A stretch of 64,000 nucleotides of DNA from Halioglobus maricola (lineage in GTDB: Bacteria; Pseudomonadota; Gammaproteobacteria; Pseudomonadales; Halieaceae). Position 1 is the first letter of the stretch; each line of letters begins with the position of its first letter. The notes under the pieces are model-generated. The model was not told where the DNA came from and did not search any database. It saw nothing but the letters and a program-made list of their open reading frames with translations. Below, piece by piece: positions 37,632 to 46,538 of the stretch. The position numbers were made by a program, and so were the translations under genes. Location: contig NZ_CP036422.1 of assembly GCF_009388985.1 (NCBI RefSeq), forward strand, positions 1,130,501 through 1,194,500, in the 5' to 3' direction.

Positions 37632-37652
37632 GCCATATCTGCCCAATTATTG

Positions 37653-37677
37653 GCCTGAAGCCTGGCTGGTTTCAGGC
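37653..37677 (+). terminator. Hairpin after corA
   Basis: GCCTGAA (37653-37659) pairs with TTCAGGC (37671-37677) over an 11-base loop, 22 bases after the corA stop. No T-run follows, so it is only a possible terminator. Confidence 0.35.
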
Positions 37678-37702
37678 TGGCTCCGGTGCTAGGCTTCGCA
37701 CA

Positions 37703-38017
37703 ATGAACGCAACCCTCGGTAAATTCCTGCTTTGTGCACTGCTTGTTTTGCAGTCCATGGCCTATGCGTCACCGATGGATTGCGCCGATGTAGATGTGGC
37801 GCAATTGCCCTGTCACGAGCAGGGGCTTGCGCCAACACCGTCGTCAGTCGATTGCGATCACTGCCAGGATTGTCGAGCGCCTGGTCCTGTTGCCTTGCCG
37901 ACTGTGTCCCTGCCATTGCAGCATGGGTTTATTGTAAGCGTTACTTCATCGCCGCCGGGTCAGCGGCCCGCCCCCATCGACGATATCTATCATCCCCCCA
38001 ATTCCCCGAACGCCTGA
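37703..38017 (+). CDS. Exported Cys-rich protein upstream of copper oxidase
   Basis: No family recognised with certainty. The 104-residue product has a signal peptide (LLCALLVLQSMAYA) and a small mature part with Cys/His clusters: PMDC, LPCH and DCDHCQDC. It ends in a Pro-rich tail. It lies 53 bases before a multicopper oxidase on the same strand. The layout recalls the small Cys/His-rich secreted proteins at the head of copper-resistance operons, so periplasmic copper binding is inferred from motif and context. Confidence 0.65.
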   Translation: MNATLGKFLLCALLVLQSMAYASPMDCADVDVAQLPCHEQGLAPTPSSVDCDHCQDCRAPGPVALPTVSLPLQHGFIVSVTSSPPGQRPAPIDDIYHPPNSPNA

Positions 38018-38070
38018 TCTTTCTCGTTAGTGTGTTTTCGCGCGGTGATGTCGCGCTCTGGGAGTTACCA

Positions 38071-40059
38071 ATGAAATATCTGATTCTGGCGCTGGCCCTT
38101 GTGGCCGGTGCAGCCAATGCCGCCGTGGTTGAGTACGAGCTCACGATTGGCTACGGCGCCCTCAATAAATCCGGTGAGCCAGTCACCGCCATGTTAGTCA
38201 ACGACAGCTACCCGGGCCCGGTTTTGCGGTTCAAACAAGACGACACCGCCCGGATACGCGTCACCAATGAGCTTGACGTGGATTCCTCCATCCATTGGCA
38301 CGGCCTGCTCTTGCCGCCGGCCCAGGACGGCGTGCCCTATATGTCCAGCCTGCCCATCGGCCCCGGCGAGACCTTTGAGTACGAGTTTCCACTTAAACAC
38401 GCCGGAACCTATTGGTACCACTCGCACACGGACTTGCAGGAGCAGTCCGGCGTGCACGGTGGCATTGTGGTAGAGCCACCCGGCGGATCGAGTGGACAAG
38501 CCGAAGCAGTAGTAGTGCTGCAGGACTGGACTGATGAAGACCCACACCAGGTGCTGCACAACCTGAAGAAAGACGGCCACTACTATGCGCTGAAGAAAGA
38601 CAGTGTTGTCAGCATAGCGGGGTATCTTCAGCGCGGGGCGATGGGCAACTGGTGGGAGAGCCGCTGGACGCGTATGGGCGCCATGGATGTGGCCGACGTC
38701 GGCTACGATGCATTTCTGGCCAATGGTGAGCCGGAAATACGCTTGTTTGAGCACGCGCTGCCGGGCGAGCGAGTGCGCTTGCGCCTGATCAATGCCGGCG
38801 CCTCGACTTACTTTCTATTGCACTCTGCCGGCCTCGATAGCCGAGTGATTGCGGCAGATGGTCTCGATGTGAAACCGGTGCCAGTGGACGAAGTGCTGCA
38901 CGCGGTCGCTGAAACCTACGATCTCGAAATCGCTGTACCTGATAGCGGCGCAGCGGAACTGCGAGCAAGCGCACAGGACGGCTCGGGTTATGCCTCTATC
39001 CTGATTGGCCGCGGCGCGCCGCGCCACGCCGAGCCGATGACGCCGCCGGATCTGTATGCCAGCCACAGTGGGCACGACATGACAGGAGACGGCGCGCACG
39101 ACCATCATCACATACACCACGGGGGGCCGCGCAGGCTAGCCTACAGTGATCTGGATACGCTGGAGGCGCAGCGTTACGCCGGTGGCCCCGAGGCACGCAC
39201 GATCGACCTGCGGCTCACCGGCAATATGGAAACCTACAACTGGTCGTTCAACAATATTCCGCTGTCCAGGGCAGACAAGATTCTGGTGGAGCGGGGAGAA
39301 ACCGTGCGTTTCAGGTTTATCAATGAAACCATGATGCATCACCCGCTGCATCTTCACGGCCACTTTTTCCGCGTCATTACGGCCGCCGGCAAGGGCCCTA
39401 TGAAGCACACCGTTGATGTACCCCCGTTGGCGACGGTGGAAATCGAATTCCTGGCCAACGAGGAGCAGGACTGGTTTTTCCACTGTCACAACCTCTATCA
39501 CGCCAAGACCGGTATGGCGCGAGTTGTTCGCTACAGTGACTACAACGGCAACCCCGAATTCATGGCGGCGAAAAAGAGCAGTCCAGACATTCGCGACACT
39601 GATTTCTATTTCGCCGCCGAACTGAAGCTGCATAACCAGCTCGGTATGGCCGAAGGGTGGACTGCAAATGCACGGCATCGATTCGAATTCGAGGCACAGA
39701 GCCTGGACTGGGAGGAGGAGCGCGGAGACCTCGCGTATCTGTACCGGTTGAACCGTTGGACCCAGGCCCTTGCGGGGCTGGAGAAAGAGGCTGGCGAAGA
39801 TGTCGAATACCGGCTTGGGCTGCGCTATGTGCTGCCGATGATGGTCGATATGGATCTTTATCTGACGGACGAAGGGGATGTAGAGGTCGCATTTGACACT
39901 CATTTTCAGCTGACCAAGCGTGTCCAGGCCCACTGGGAGTGGGAATCTGAAGGCGAATACCACCTGGGAGTGGAATATCGTTTCAACGAGCGCATTTCGG
40001 CGGAGGCCGCCTATACTGACACTGTGGATGCCTCGCTGGGGGTGAAACTCCGCTTCTGA
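38071..40059 (+). CDS. CopA-like multicopper oxidase fused to a beta-barrel
   Basis: A 662-residue protein with a signal peptide (ALALVAGAANA). Residues about 20-500 are a laccase/CopA-type multicopper oxidase with all copper motifs: HWHG at 75-78, HSH at 117-119, HPLHLHGH at 424-431 and HCHNLYHAKTGM at 471-482. A Met/His-rich insert (HSGHDMTGDGAHDHHHIHHGG region) lies near 335-355. From about 508 to the C-terminal Phe, alternating-strand sequence resembles the CopB-type outer-membrane barrel. In typical cop operons CopA and CopB are separate. The start at 38071 has the signal peptide; an open frame extends upstream but is not coding. Confidence 0.88.
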   Translation: MKYLILALALVAGAANAAVVEYELTIGYGALNKSGEPVTAMLVNDSYPGPVLRFKQDDTARIRVTNELDVDSSIHWHGLLLPPAQDGVPYMSSLPIGPGETFEYEFPLKHAGTYWYHSHTDLQEQSGVHGGIVVEPPGGSSGQAEAVVVLQDWTDEDPHQVLHNLKKDGHYYALKKDSVVSIAGYLQRGAMGNWWESRWTRMGAMDVADVGYDAFLANGEPEIRLFEHALPGERVRLRLINAGASTYFLLHSAGLDSRVIAADGLDVKPVPVDEVLHAVAETYDLEIAVPDSGAAELRASAQDGSGYASILIGRGAPRHAEPMTPPDLYASHSGHDMTGDGAHDHHHIHHGGPRRLAYSDLDTLEAQRYAGGPEARTIDLRLTGNMETYNWSFNNIPLSRADKILVERGETVRFRFINETMMHHPLHLHGHFFRVITAAGKGPMKHTVDVPPLATVEIEFLANEEQDWFFHCHNLYHAKTGMARVVRYSDYNGNPEFMAAKKSSPDIRDTDFYFAAELKLHNQLGMAEGWTANARHRFEFEAQSLDWEEERGDLAYLYRLNRWTQALAGLEKEAGEDVEYRLGLRYVLPMMVDMDLYLTDEGDVEVAFDTHFQLTKRVQAHWEWESEGEYHLGVEYRFNERISAEAAYTDTVDASLGVKLRF

Positions 40060-40087
40060 CAGCAGGCGTCTCCAGGGGGGATTGTGC

Positions 40088-40102
40088 ATTCATAATATGA
40101 AT
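40088..40102. promoter_or_regulatory. Perfect palindrome upstream of aceA
   Basis: ATTCATA and TATGAAT form a perfect 15-bp inverted repeat with one central base, 120 bases before the aceA ATG in a 162-base gap. It is a candidate operator for glyoxylate-shunt control. Confidence 0.4.
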
Positions 40103-40221
40103 AGCAACAATCCCGACTATCTATTTCAGTTATGCTGATCCCGGGACTACTATTCCCACCACTGACTGGCTGACCTCGGTCGCCCGCCATCCCTAGTCCC
40201 CAACCGAACAGAGGTACTCAC

Positions 40222-41817
40222 ATGTCTACCCTCCAGAACGACATCAACGACATCACCCAGCTGTGCAGCCAGAATGGCTCTCCCTGGGACGGCATCAGCG
40301 CTGAATCTGCCGCTCGCATGCGCGCTCAAAACAAATTCAAAACCGGTCTGGATATTGCCCGGTACACCGCCGGCATTATGCGTAAGGACATGGACGAGTA
40401 CGATGCGGATCCCGCCAAGTACACTCAGTCTCTGGGTTGCTGGCACGGCTTCATTGGGCAGCAGAAGCTGATTTCCATTAAGAAGCACTTCAACACCACC
40501 GACAAGAAGTACCTGTACCTCTCCGGCTGGATGATCGCCGCGCTGCGCAGCGAGTTTGGTCCGCTGCCTGACCAGTCTATGCACGAGAAGACAACTGTAT
40601 CCGGCCTTATCGAAGAGCTCTACACCTTCCTTCGCCAGGCTGACGCTCGTGAACTAGGCGGTCTGTTCCGTGCCCTGGACGATGCCCGTGAAGCTGGCGA
40701 CGAAGTTGCCCAGAAAGATCTGCAAAACCAGATCGACAACTTCGAGACACACGTTGTGCCCATCATTGCTGACATCGATGCCGGTTTCGGCAACGCTGAA
40801 GCCACCTACCTGCTGGCCAAGAAGATGATCGAGGCCGGTGCCTGTGCTATCCAGCTGGAAAACCAGGTATCTGACGAAAAGCAGTGTGGCCACCAGGACG
40901 GTAAAGTAACTGTTCCTCACGAAGACTTTCTCGCCAAGATCCGCGCCGTACGTTATGCCTTCCTTGAACTCGGTGTTGAAGACGGCGTCATCGTTGCCCG
41001 TACCGATTCCCTGGGTGCTGGCCTGACCAAGCAAATCGCGGTAACTCACGAAGTGGGTGATCTGGGTGACCAGTACAACAGCTTCCTCGACGTTGATGAG
41101 CTCGAGCCCGGTGACATGAATCACGGCGACGTGATCATCAACCACCACGGCAAACTGGTTCGTCCCAAGCGCCTGCCTTCCAACCTTTATCAGTTCCGTA
41201 AGGGCACAGGTGAAGATCGCTGCGTACTGGACAGCATCACCTCGCTGCAGAATGGCGCTGACCTGCTGTGGATTGAGACTGAGAAGCCTCACATCGGCCA
41301 GATCGGTGGTATGGTAAATCGCATCCGCGAAGTCATCCCCAATGCCAAGCTTGTATACAACAACAGCCCGTCCTTCAACTGGACCCTGAGCTTCCGTCAG
41401 CAGGTATTTGATGCCTGGACTGAAGAAGGTAAGGACGTATCTTCATACGACCGTGACCAGCTGATGAGTGCCGACTACGACGACTCTGAACTGGCTGCTG
41501 CGGCCGACGACAAGATCCGTACCTTCCAGGCGGACGCTGCTCGCGAAGCGGGTATCTTCCACCACCTGATCACTCTGCCCACCTACCACACTGCGGCCCT
41601 GTCTACTGACAACCTGGCCAAAGAGTACTTCGGTGACGCAGGCATGCTGGGCTACGTGGCTGGCGTACAGCGCAAGGAAATCCGTCAGGGTATCGCCTGC
41701 GTTAAGCACCAGAACATGGCTGGCTCAGACATGGGCGACGACCACAAAGAATACTTTGCTGGTGACGCTGCCTTGAAGGCCGGTGGTAAAGACAACACCA
41801 TGAATCAGTTCGGCTGA
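40222..41817 (+). CDS. aceA: Isocitrate lyase
   Basis: Isocitrate lyase splits isocitrate to glyoxylate and succinate in the glyoxylate shunt, needed for growth on acetate and fatty acids. The 531-residue product is of the long Pseudomonas type rather than the 434-residue E. coli type. The catalytic cysteine is in KQCGHQDGK near residue 222, and DIDAGFGNAEATY near 178 binds Mg2+. It follows a long leader with a perfect palindrome and ends at a strong intrinsic terminator, so it is monocistronic. Codon use is strongly biased, suggesting high expression. Confidence 0.97.
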   Translation: MSTLQNDINDITQLCSQNGSPWDGISAESAARMRAQNKFKTGLDIARYTAGIMRKDMDEYDADPAKYTQSLGCWHGFIGQQKLISIKKHFNTTDKKYLYLSGWMIAALRSEFGPLPDQSMHEKTTVSGLIEELYTFLRQADARELGGLFRALDDAREAGDEVAQKDLQNQIDNFETHVVPIIADIDAGFGNAEATYLLAKKMIEAGACAIQLENQVSDEKQCGHQDGKVTVPHEDFLAKIRAVRYAFLELGVEDGVIVARTDSLGAGLTKQIAVTHEVGDLGDQYNSFLDVDELEPGDMNHGDVIINHHGKLVRPKRLPSNLYQFRKGTGEDRCVLDSITSLQNGADLLWIETEKPHIGQIGGMVNRIREVIPNAKLVYNNSPSFNWTLSFRQQVFDAWTEEGKDVSSYDRDQLMSADYDDSELAAAADDKIRTFQADAAREAGIFHHLITLPTYHTAALSTDNLAKEYFGDAGMLGYVAGVQRKEIRQGIACVKHQNMAGSDMGDDHKEYFAGDAALKAGGKDNTMNQFG

Positions 41818-41830
41818 TTCTCGGTGTGAC

Positions 41831-41864
41831 AAAAAAGGCGGGCTGGATAGCCCGCCTTTTTTTT
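41831..41864 (+). terminator. Intrinsic terminator of aceA
   Basis: AAAAAAGGCGGGC (41831-41843) pairs with GCCCGCC plus a T8 run (41850-41864) around the loop TGGATA. It lies 14 bases after the stop and is the clearest Rho-independent terminator in the window. The A/T arms make it potentially bidirectional. Confidence 0.92.
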
Positions 41865-41870
41865 GCCTGA

Positions 41871-41888
41871 ATTTCACTTCGATTTCAC
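41871..41888 (+). promoter_or_regulatory. Direct repeat, likely response-regulator box
   Basis: ATTTCAC occurs at 41871-41877 and 41882-41888 with an 11-bp period, the arrangement bound by OmpR-family dimers. TTTCAC of the second copy could act as a -35 with TAGGCT at 41905-41910. It is 53 bases before the response-regulator start. A single ATTTCAC recurs at 43815-43821. Confidence 0.5.
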
Positions 41889-41941
41889 CTGTCGCAAATT
41901 AGTGTAGGCTTGGTTCCAGCTTATAGATTCCCTGAGTTAGC

Positions 41942-42619
41942 GTGAAATTACTCCTGATCGAAGACAACAGTACTATCGCCAGCCAACTGGTCACCTTTTT
42001 TGAGGGCCTCGGCTGGGCCGTCGACTATGCCGCTGCCGGCCGGCAGGGTGTTGAGTTGGCCCGTGGCGCTGTGTTTGATGTGCTGGTGTTGGACCTCAAT
42101 TTACCCGATATGGATGGCCTGGAAGTGTGCCAAACGCTCAAGGCCGAGCTCGACTACAACTTGCCAGTCCTGATGCTGACTGCGCGAGATGCTTTCGCCG
42201 ACAAGGCCTCAGGTTATGGCCAGGGGGCGGATGACTACGTCACAAAACCCTGTGACTTGCGCGAGCTTAAATTGCGCTGCGAGGCCCTCGGGCGGCGCCA
42301 CCAACTGCACAAGACCTCTGAGATCAGATTGGGAGATCTTACGCTGGCCACCAAAAGTCAGGAAGCCTGGCGTGAAGATGTCCCTCTGAAACTCACCCAG
42401 ATCGGGTTTCGCATTCTGCTTGAACTGGCCGGGGCCTACCCCGGAGCCGTGACACGCTCGCAACTAATGCACTCCCTGTGGGGTGACGACCCGCCGGATA
42501 GTGACGCCTTGAGATCGCATATCTACAGTCTACGCAATGCGCTGGACAAGCCCTTTGCCAAACCCATGCTGAAAACCCTGCCCAATGTGGGCTACCGCCT
42601 GGTGTGCGATGAAACCTAG
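41942..42619 (+). CDS. OmpR-family response regulator
   Basis: A 225-residue two-component regulator. The receiver domain has the acidic pocket near residues 7-8, phospho-acceptor Asp51 (VLDLNLPDMDG) and Lys102 (YVTKP), followed by a winged-helix DNA-binding domain ending PNVGYRL. The start is GTG at 41942. The kinase gene begins 11 bases before its stop. Direct repeats upstream suggest autoregulation. The signal is unknown. Confidence 0.95.
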   Translation: MKLLLIEDNSTIASQLVTFFEGLGWAVDYAAAGRQGVELARGAVFDVLVLDLNLPDMDGLEVCQTLKAELDYNLPVLMLTARDAFADKASGYGQGADDYVTKPCDLRELKLRCEALGRRHQLHKTSEIRLGDLTLATKSQEAWREDVPLKLTQIGFRILLELAGAYPGAVTRSQLMHSLWGDDPPDSDALRSHIYSLRNALDKPFAKPMLKTLPNVGYRLVCDET

Positions 42620-43802
42620 CATCCAAAAGCGCCTGTTCGGCATTCTTGTGCTGTTCGTGCTTGCCCTTACCCTGTTGTGGGCGGGCCTGTCACTGATGCT
42701 TGCCTATATCGTGGAAGACGAGATCATTGATCGCGTCTTGATCAGTGAGATCGCCGTGTTACAGCAAGCGTATCTCAGTACGGGCGAATTCTCCCAGCCT
42801 ATGTTGCCCGAAGTGTCAGTTTACGCAGACCTCGAATCCGCTCCAGAGGCACTACAGACTTTAATCGTGCCCGGTGTGGGCGGGGAAATCTTCACCCCTG
42901 ATAAAACCCACTATCACTATCGCTGGTTGAAGCTTGCGAACACCGCGCCGGCACTGCTGGTCGCCGAAGTTTCTCCGTGGTTGGTGGTGAGTAGAATGTC
43001 TGCGCCGCTGCTGATTCTGTTACTCGCCGGTTTTGCGGTGGCATTGTTGTTCAGTCTGGTTGCGGCATTCTACATCTCACGCATGACCACCCGGCCATTG
43101 CGTGAATTGACGCAGGCAATCGAGCAGGAGCCGCGACCGAGCCCGCTGCCTCATGTGGCGCAGGGCGATGAAGTCGGTGTGCTTGCTGCGGCGATGGAGG
43201 CCGCACTTGCCAGCCTTCAACTCGCACTTGAGCGAGAGACGACATTCACTCGCGATGTCAGTCATGAACTGCGCACACCACTGACGTCACTGCGCAACGC
43301 CATTCTATTATTGCCGGATTCGCTCGCTGAAAATGAACAGGTGGAGCAGTTAGCTACCTCCAGTGCCGCGATCGAGAGCTTGCTGACAACACTGCTGGCC
43401 CTGGCGCGAGCAGAGTCTTCAATCACGGCAGCGCTGCCCATACGTGCAATGATCGAGGGGTTGCTGCTGGATCGCGCAACGTTGCTGGAATCTGAAAGCT
43501 TCGACATTGAACTACACGTGCCCGACCGCACAATGGTGCAGGGTAACGAACAGATCACACAGCTGTTGCTAGGTAATCTGATCGACAATGCGATTCACTA
43601 CGCGGCACCAGCGCGATTGTCTATTCGCATTGAAAGCGACGGCCTGACGTTTGCGAACCCGATCAATGCATCCGCCCGTTCGCCGCACGCAGCGAGCCTG
43701 GGGCACGGGCTCTCGCTGGTGCGACGGCTCGCTTCGACCCAGGGGTGGACAGTACAGCTCCAGGAATCTGCAGATACGTTCAGCATCCGTTTGAACTGGT
43801 AA
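42609..43802 (+). CDS. Sensor histidine kinase
   Basis: A 397-residue inner-membrane kinase. TM1 (about 8-33) and TM2 (about 134-158) flank a periplasmic domain of about 100 residues, followed by a HAMP linker. Phospho-acceptor His219 is in DVSHELRTPL, the N box is NLIDNAIHYA and the G2 box is LGHGLSLVRRL. The usual D-x-G-x-G G1 box is replaced by TFANPI, a degenerate form seen in some small sensor kinases. The ATG at 42609 overlaps the regulator gene; an upstream in-frame ATG at 42585 is less likely. Confidence 0.93.
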   Translation: MKPSIQKRLFGILVLFVLALTLLWAGLSLMLAYIVEDEIIDRVLISEIAVLQQAYLSTGEFSQPMLPEVSVYADLESAPEALQTLIVPGVGGEIFTPDKTHYHYRWLKLANTAPALLVAEVSPWLVVSRMSAPLLILLLAGFAVALLFSLVAAFYISRMTTRPLRELTQAIEQEPRPSPLPHVAQGDEVGVLAAAMEAALASLQLALERETTFTRDVSHELRTPLTSLRNAILLLPDSLAENEQVEQLATSSAAIESLLTTLLALARAESSITAALPIRAMIEGLLLDRATLLESESFDIELHVPDRTMVQGNEQITQLLLGNLIDNAIHYAAPARLSIRIESDGLTFANPINASARSPHAASLGHGLSLVRRLASTQGWTVQLQESADTFSIRLNW

Positions 43803-43814
43803 AAAACTCTTCAA

Positions 43815-43855
43815 ATTTCACGCCCGCTTGACATGTAGAGGCGCATTCTTATCCC
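43815..43855 (+). promoter_or_regulatory. Promoter of the PfpI-like gene
   Basis: A perfect -35 TTGACA (43828-43833) is followed after 16 bp by a weak TATCCC (43850-43855). One ATTTCAC copy (43815-43821), the motif repeated before the response regulator, lies just upstream of the -35, suggesting control by the adjacent two-component system. Confidence 0.4.
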
Positions 43856-43878
43856 ATCAAACAGCTCATAAGGAGAGT

Positions 43879-44961
43879 ATGACGATGTGGAAGGGTATTG
43901 GAGTTTCAGTTCTTGGAGTAGTGGCAGTGACTGGCGGATTTGTGGCCTGGCTGTTCAGCCTGGTGGATCATACTGTTGCGGCAGATCTGCCTACGAAAGT
44001 CCCCGGAGATTTACCTTACTATCAGCAGCGAGTGCCGCAGGATAGAGGCAATATTCTAATTGTCCTGACGAGTGAAACCATCATGGGAGACACCGGCAAG
44101 CGCACCGGTTACGAGCACACTGAATTGTCCCGGGCGTATTATGTGTTCACGGTAAATGGTTTCGAAGTCGACATTGCCAGCCCCTTGGGCGGTGAGCCCA
44201 GTGCCATTATCGATGATGAAGATATGGGGGCTCTCGACTACGCTTTTCTGAATGACGCAGAGGCGATGGCAAAGGCCCGCAATACATTGCCGCTAGAGTC
44301 AGTTGCTGGTGAAAACTACGAGGCGATTTTCTTTGTGGGGGGTAAAGGCACCATGTGGGATTTTCCAGACAACCCGGACATCCACCGTCTGGTGAGACAC
44401 TTTGCTGATCAGGATAAGGTCGTTGGTGCCGTCTGCCATGGCCCGGCTGCATTGGTGAATGTTGAGCTGGACAATGGAGAAGCGTTTCTTGCGGGCAAGC
44501 CGGTGACTGGATTCACGAACGAAGAAGAATTGTTTCTTATTCCCGATGCCGCCGGAGTGTTCCCGTTTCTGTTGGAGGATCGTCTGCGCGAGCGGGGTGC
44601 CAAAGTCTCGGTAGGCATGCCGTATCTTGAGAACATCGCTGTCAGCGAGAGGTTGGTGACCGGCCAGAATCCGTGGTCTGTGTATGCGGCCGCCGAGGAA
44701 ATGGTCACGCAGTTGGGTTATTCACCGGTGTACAGGGATGCAACGCGAATTGAGAATAGCATCGATGTACTTGGGCAGTATTACCTCTTGGGCAAGGTTG
44801 GTGCTCGTGAGGCGGTCGATGGACTGGTCGCGCAGGAGAAAGCATTCGATCGCAATCTGATAGTGATGCACAGCATTGTCGCTGGCATGCAGTGGCGCAT
44901 CAAATCCGCGCTGGAGTTATTGGTGCTAGCCCAACATGCCAAGAAAGTGACAGCGGGATAG
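43879..44961 (+). CDS. Membrane-anchored DJ-1/PfpI family protein
   Basis: A 360-residue protein. The N-terminal helix (about 7-27) is a signal anchor, followed by a DJ-1/PfpI domain with nucleophile Cys186 and His187 in GAVCHGPAAL. The fold-type and length resemble the Hsp31/YhbO-like class I glutamine-amidotransferase group, which includes deglycases, chaperones and proteases, so the activity is undefined. AGGAG lies just before the ATG; the upstream in-frame GTG/ATG region lacks a signal. A promoter with a possible response-regulator box separates it from the kinase gene. Confidence 0.88.
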   Translation: MTMWKGIGVSVLGVVAVTGGFVAWLFSLVDHTVAADLPTKVPGDLPYYQQRVPQDRGNILIVLTSETIMGDTGKRTGYEHTELSRAYYVFTVNGFEVDIASPLGGEPSAIIDDEDMGALDYAFLNDAEAMAKARNTLPLESVAGENYEAIFFVGGKGTMWDFPDNPDIHRLVRHFADQDKVVGAVCHGPAALVNVELDNGEAFLAGKPVTGFTNEEELFLIPDAAGVFPFLLEDRLRERGAKVSVGMPYLENIAVSERLVTGQNPWSVYAAAEEMVTQLGYSPVYRDATRIENSIDVLGQYYLLGKVGAREAVDGLVAQEKAFDRNLIVMHSIVAGMQWRIKSALELLVLAQHAKKVTAG

Positions 44962-44985
44962 CACCAGAGGAGATTTGGGCTTGTC

Positions 44986-46449
44986 TTACTGGTCGAGGCC
45001 GCCCATCAGCATGTATTTGATTTCTACATAGTCTTCAATGCCATACTTCGATCCCTCGCGGCCTGAGCCCGATTCTTTCATGCCGCCAAAGGGCGCCATC
45101 TCGTTGGAGATGATGCCCTCGTTGATCCCGACAATACCGTAATCGAGGGCTTCCGCTATGCGCCATACGCGACCGATATCGCGGGTGTAGAAGTAGGACG
45201 CCAGGCCGAACTCGGTATCGTTAGCCATGGCGATAACTTCTTCCTCTGTGCTGAAGCGCACCACCGGCGATACCGGGCCGAAGATCTCGTTGCGGAACAC
45301 AGCCATCTCCGAGGTAACGTCTGTTAGTACGGTGGGCTGGTAGAAAGAGCCGCCCATAGCATGGGCTGCACCACCTGCGGCGACTCTGGCGCCCTGGGCG
45401 ATGGAATCCTGCACAAGCTTGTCGACATCATTCATTGCCTTCTCGGTCACGAGAGGGCCAATGATCACACCCTCTTCGGCACCATTGCCCACGGTCAGTT
45501 CTTCGGTGGCTTTGACAAACTTGGCCACGAACTCGTCGTAGACGCCGTCCTGTACAAACAAGCGGTTGGAGCACACGCAGGTCTGGCCAGCATTACGGTA
45601 TTTGGAAATCATTGCCCCGGTGATCGCTGAATCGATATCGGCATCATTGAAAACGATAAAGGGTGCATTTCCGCCCAGCTCCATGGAGGTTTTCTTCATG
45701 GTGGTGGCACATTGCTGGACCAGCATCTTGCCGATGGGGGTGGAACCAGTGAACGTCACTTTGCGCACGGTGGGATTGGATGTCATCTCGGCGCCGATCT
45801 TGCTGGCGCCGCCAGCGACCACGTTCAGTACTCCTGCGGGTACACCCGCTCGTTCAGCGAGCTCCGCCATGGCGAGGGCAGACAGGGGCGTTTCCGAAGC
45901 GGGTTTGATCACGATGCTACAACCGGCGGCGAGGGCAGGTGCGGCCTTGCGTGCAATCATGGCATTGGGGAAGTTCCAGGGCGTGATGGCCGCCACTACA
46001 CCTACAGGCTGCTTGATACAGACAATCCGTTTGTCACTGGAGGGGCCGGGAATAACATCGCCGTCGATGCGCTTGGCTTCTTCGCCGAACCACTCGATAA
46101 AAGATGCGCCGTAGCCGATTTCGCCGCGAGACTCAGCGATCACCTTGCCTTGCTCCGCTGTCATCAATTGGGCCAGGTCTTCCTGGTTCTCCATCATCAG
46201 GTCGAACCATTTGCGCAGTACCTGGGCGCGGGCCTTGGCCGGTACTTTTTTCCAGGATTGCATTGCAGCGTCAGCCGCCGCTATGGCGCGTGCGGTTTCA
46301 GTTGCGCCGACACTGGCCACCTGGGTGATTAACTCGCCGGTGGCGGGGTTTCTCACATCAAAAGTGGCACCATCGTCCGCATCTACCCATTGGCCATCAA
46401 TGTAGGCTTTGTTCTGCAGCAGGCTTGGATCTGTGAGGGTCAGGGGCAT
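44986..46449 (-). CDS. gabD: NAD(P)-dependent succinate-semialdehyde dehydrogenase
   Basis: A 487-residue aldehyde dehydrogenase. Catalytic Cys291 is in NAGQTCVCSNR, general base Glu257 in ELGGNAPF, and the cofactor loop FTGSTPIG lies near 233. The C-terminal FGGMKESGSGREG is typical of GabD. GabD oxidises succinate semialdehyde to succinate. The extra Cys293 beside the nucleophile is also seen in GabD, where it forms a redox switch. It converges with the PfpI gene and is divergent from an SDR, perhaps part of the catabolic region. Confidence 0.92.
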   Translation of the reverse strand: MPLTLTDPSLLQNKAYIDGQWVDADDGATFDVRNPATGELITQVASVGATETARAIAAADAAMQSWKKVPAKARAQVLRKWFDLMMENQEDLAQLMTAEQGKVIAESRGEIGYGASFIEWFGEEAKRIDGDVIPGPSSDKRIVCIKQPVGVVAAITPWNFPNAMIARKAAPALAAGCSIVIKPASETPLSALAMAELAERAGVPAGVLNVVAGGASKIGAEMTSNPTVRKVTFTGSTPIGKMLVQQCATTMKKTSMELGGNAPFIVFNDADIDSAITGAMISKYRNAGQTCVCSNRLFVQDGVYDEFVAKFVKATEELTVGNGAEEGVIIGPLVTEKAMNDVDKLVQDSIAQGARVAAGGAAHAMGGSFYQPTVLTDVTSEMAVFRNEIFGPVSPVVRFSTEEEVIAMANDTEFGLASYFYTRDIGRVWRIAEALDYGIVGINEGIISNEMAPFGGMKESGSGREGSKYGIEDYVEIKYMLMGGLDQ

Positions 46450-46538
46450 TATTACGTTCCTTTAACAGTCGTTAGATTGATTCTGAGATTAGCACGGGCG
46501 ACACTGAATGACGCCATAACAAAAAATAGGAGATCACC

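Noticed and set aside
37732..38070. Upstream extension of the multicopper oxidase frame
   Set aside because: It overlaps the Cys-rich gene in another frame. The signal peptide begins only at the ATG at 38071.
46464..46490. Possible third copy of the 22-bp operator between gabD and the SDR
   Set aside because: AACAGTC and ATTCTGA occur, but the half-site spacing is wrong and the symmetric partner is missing.
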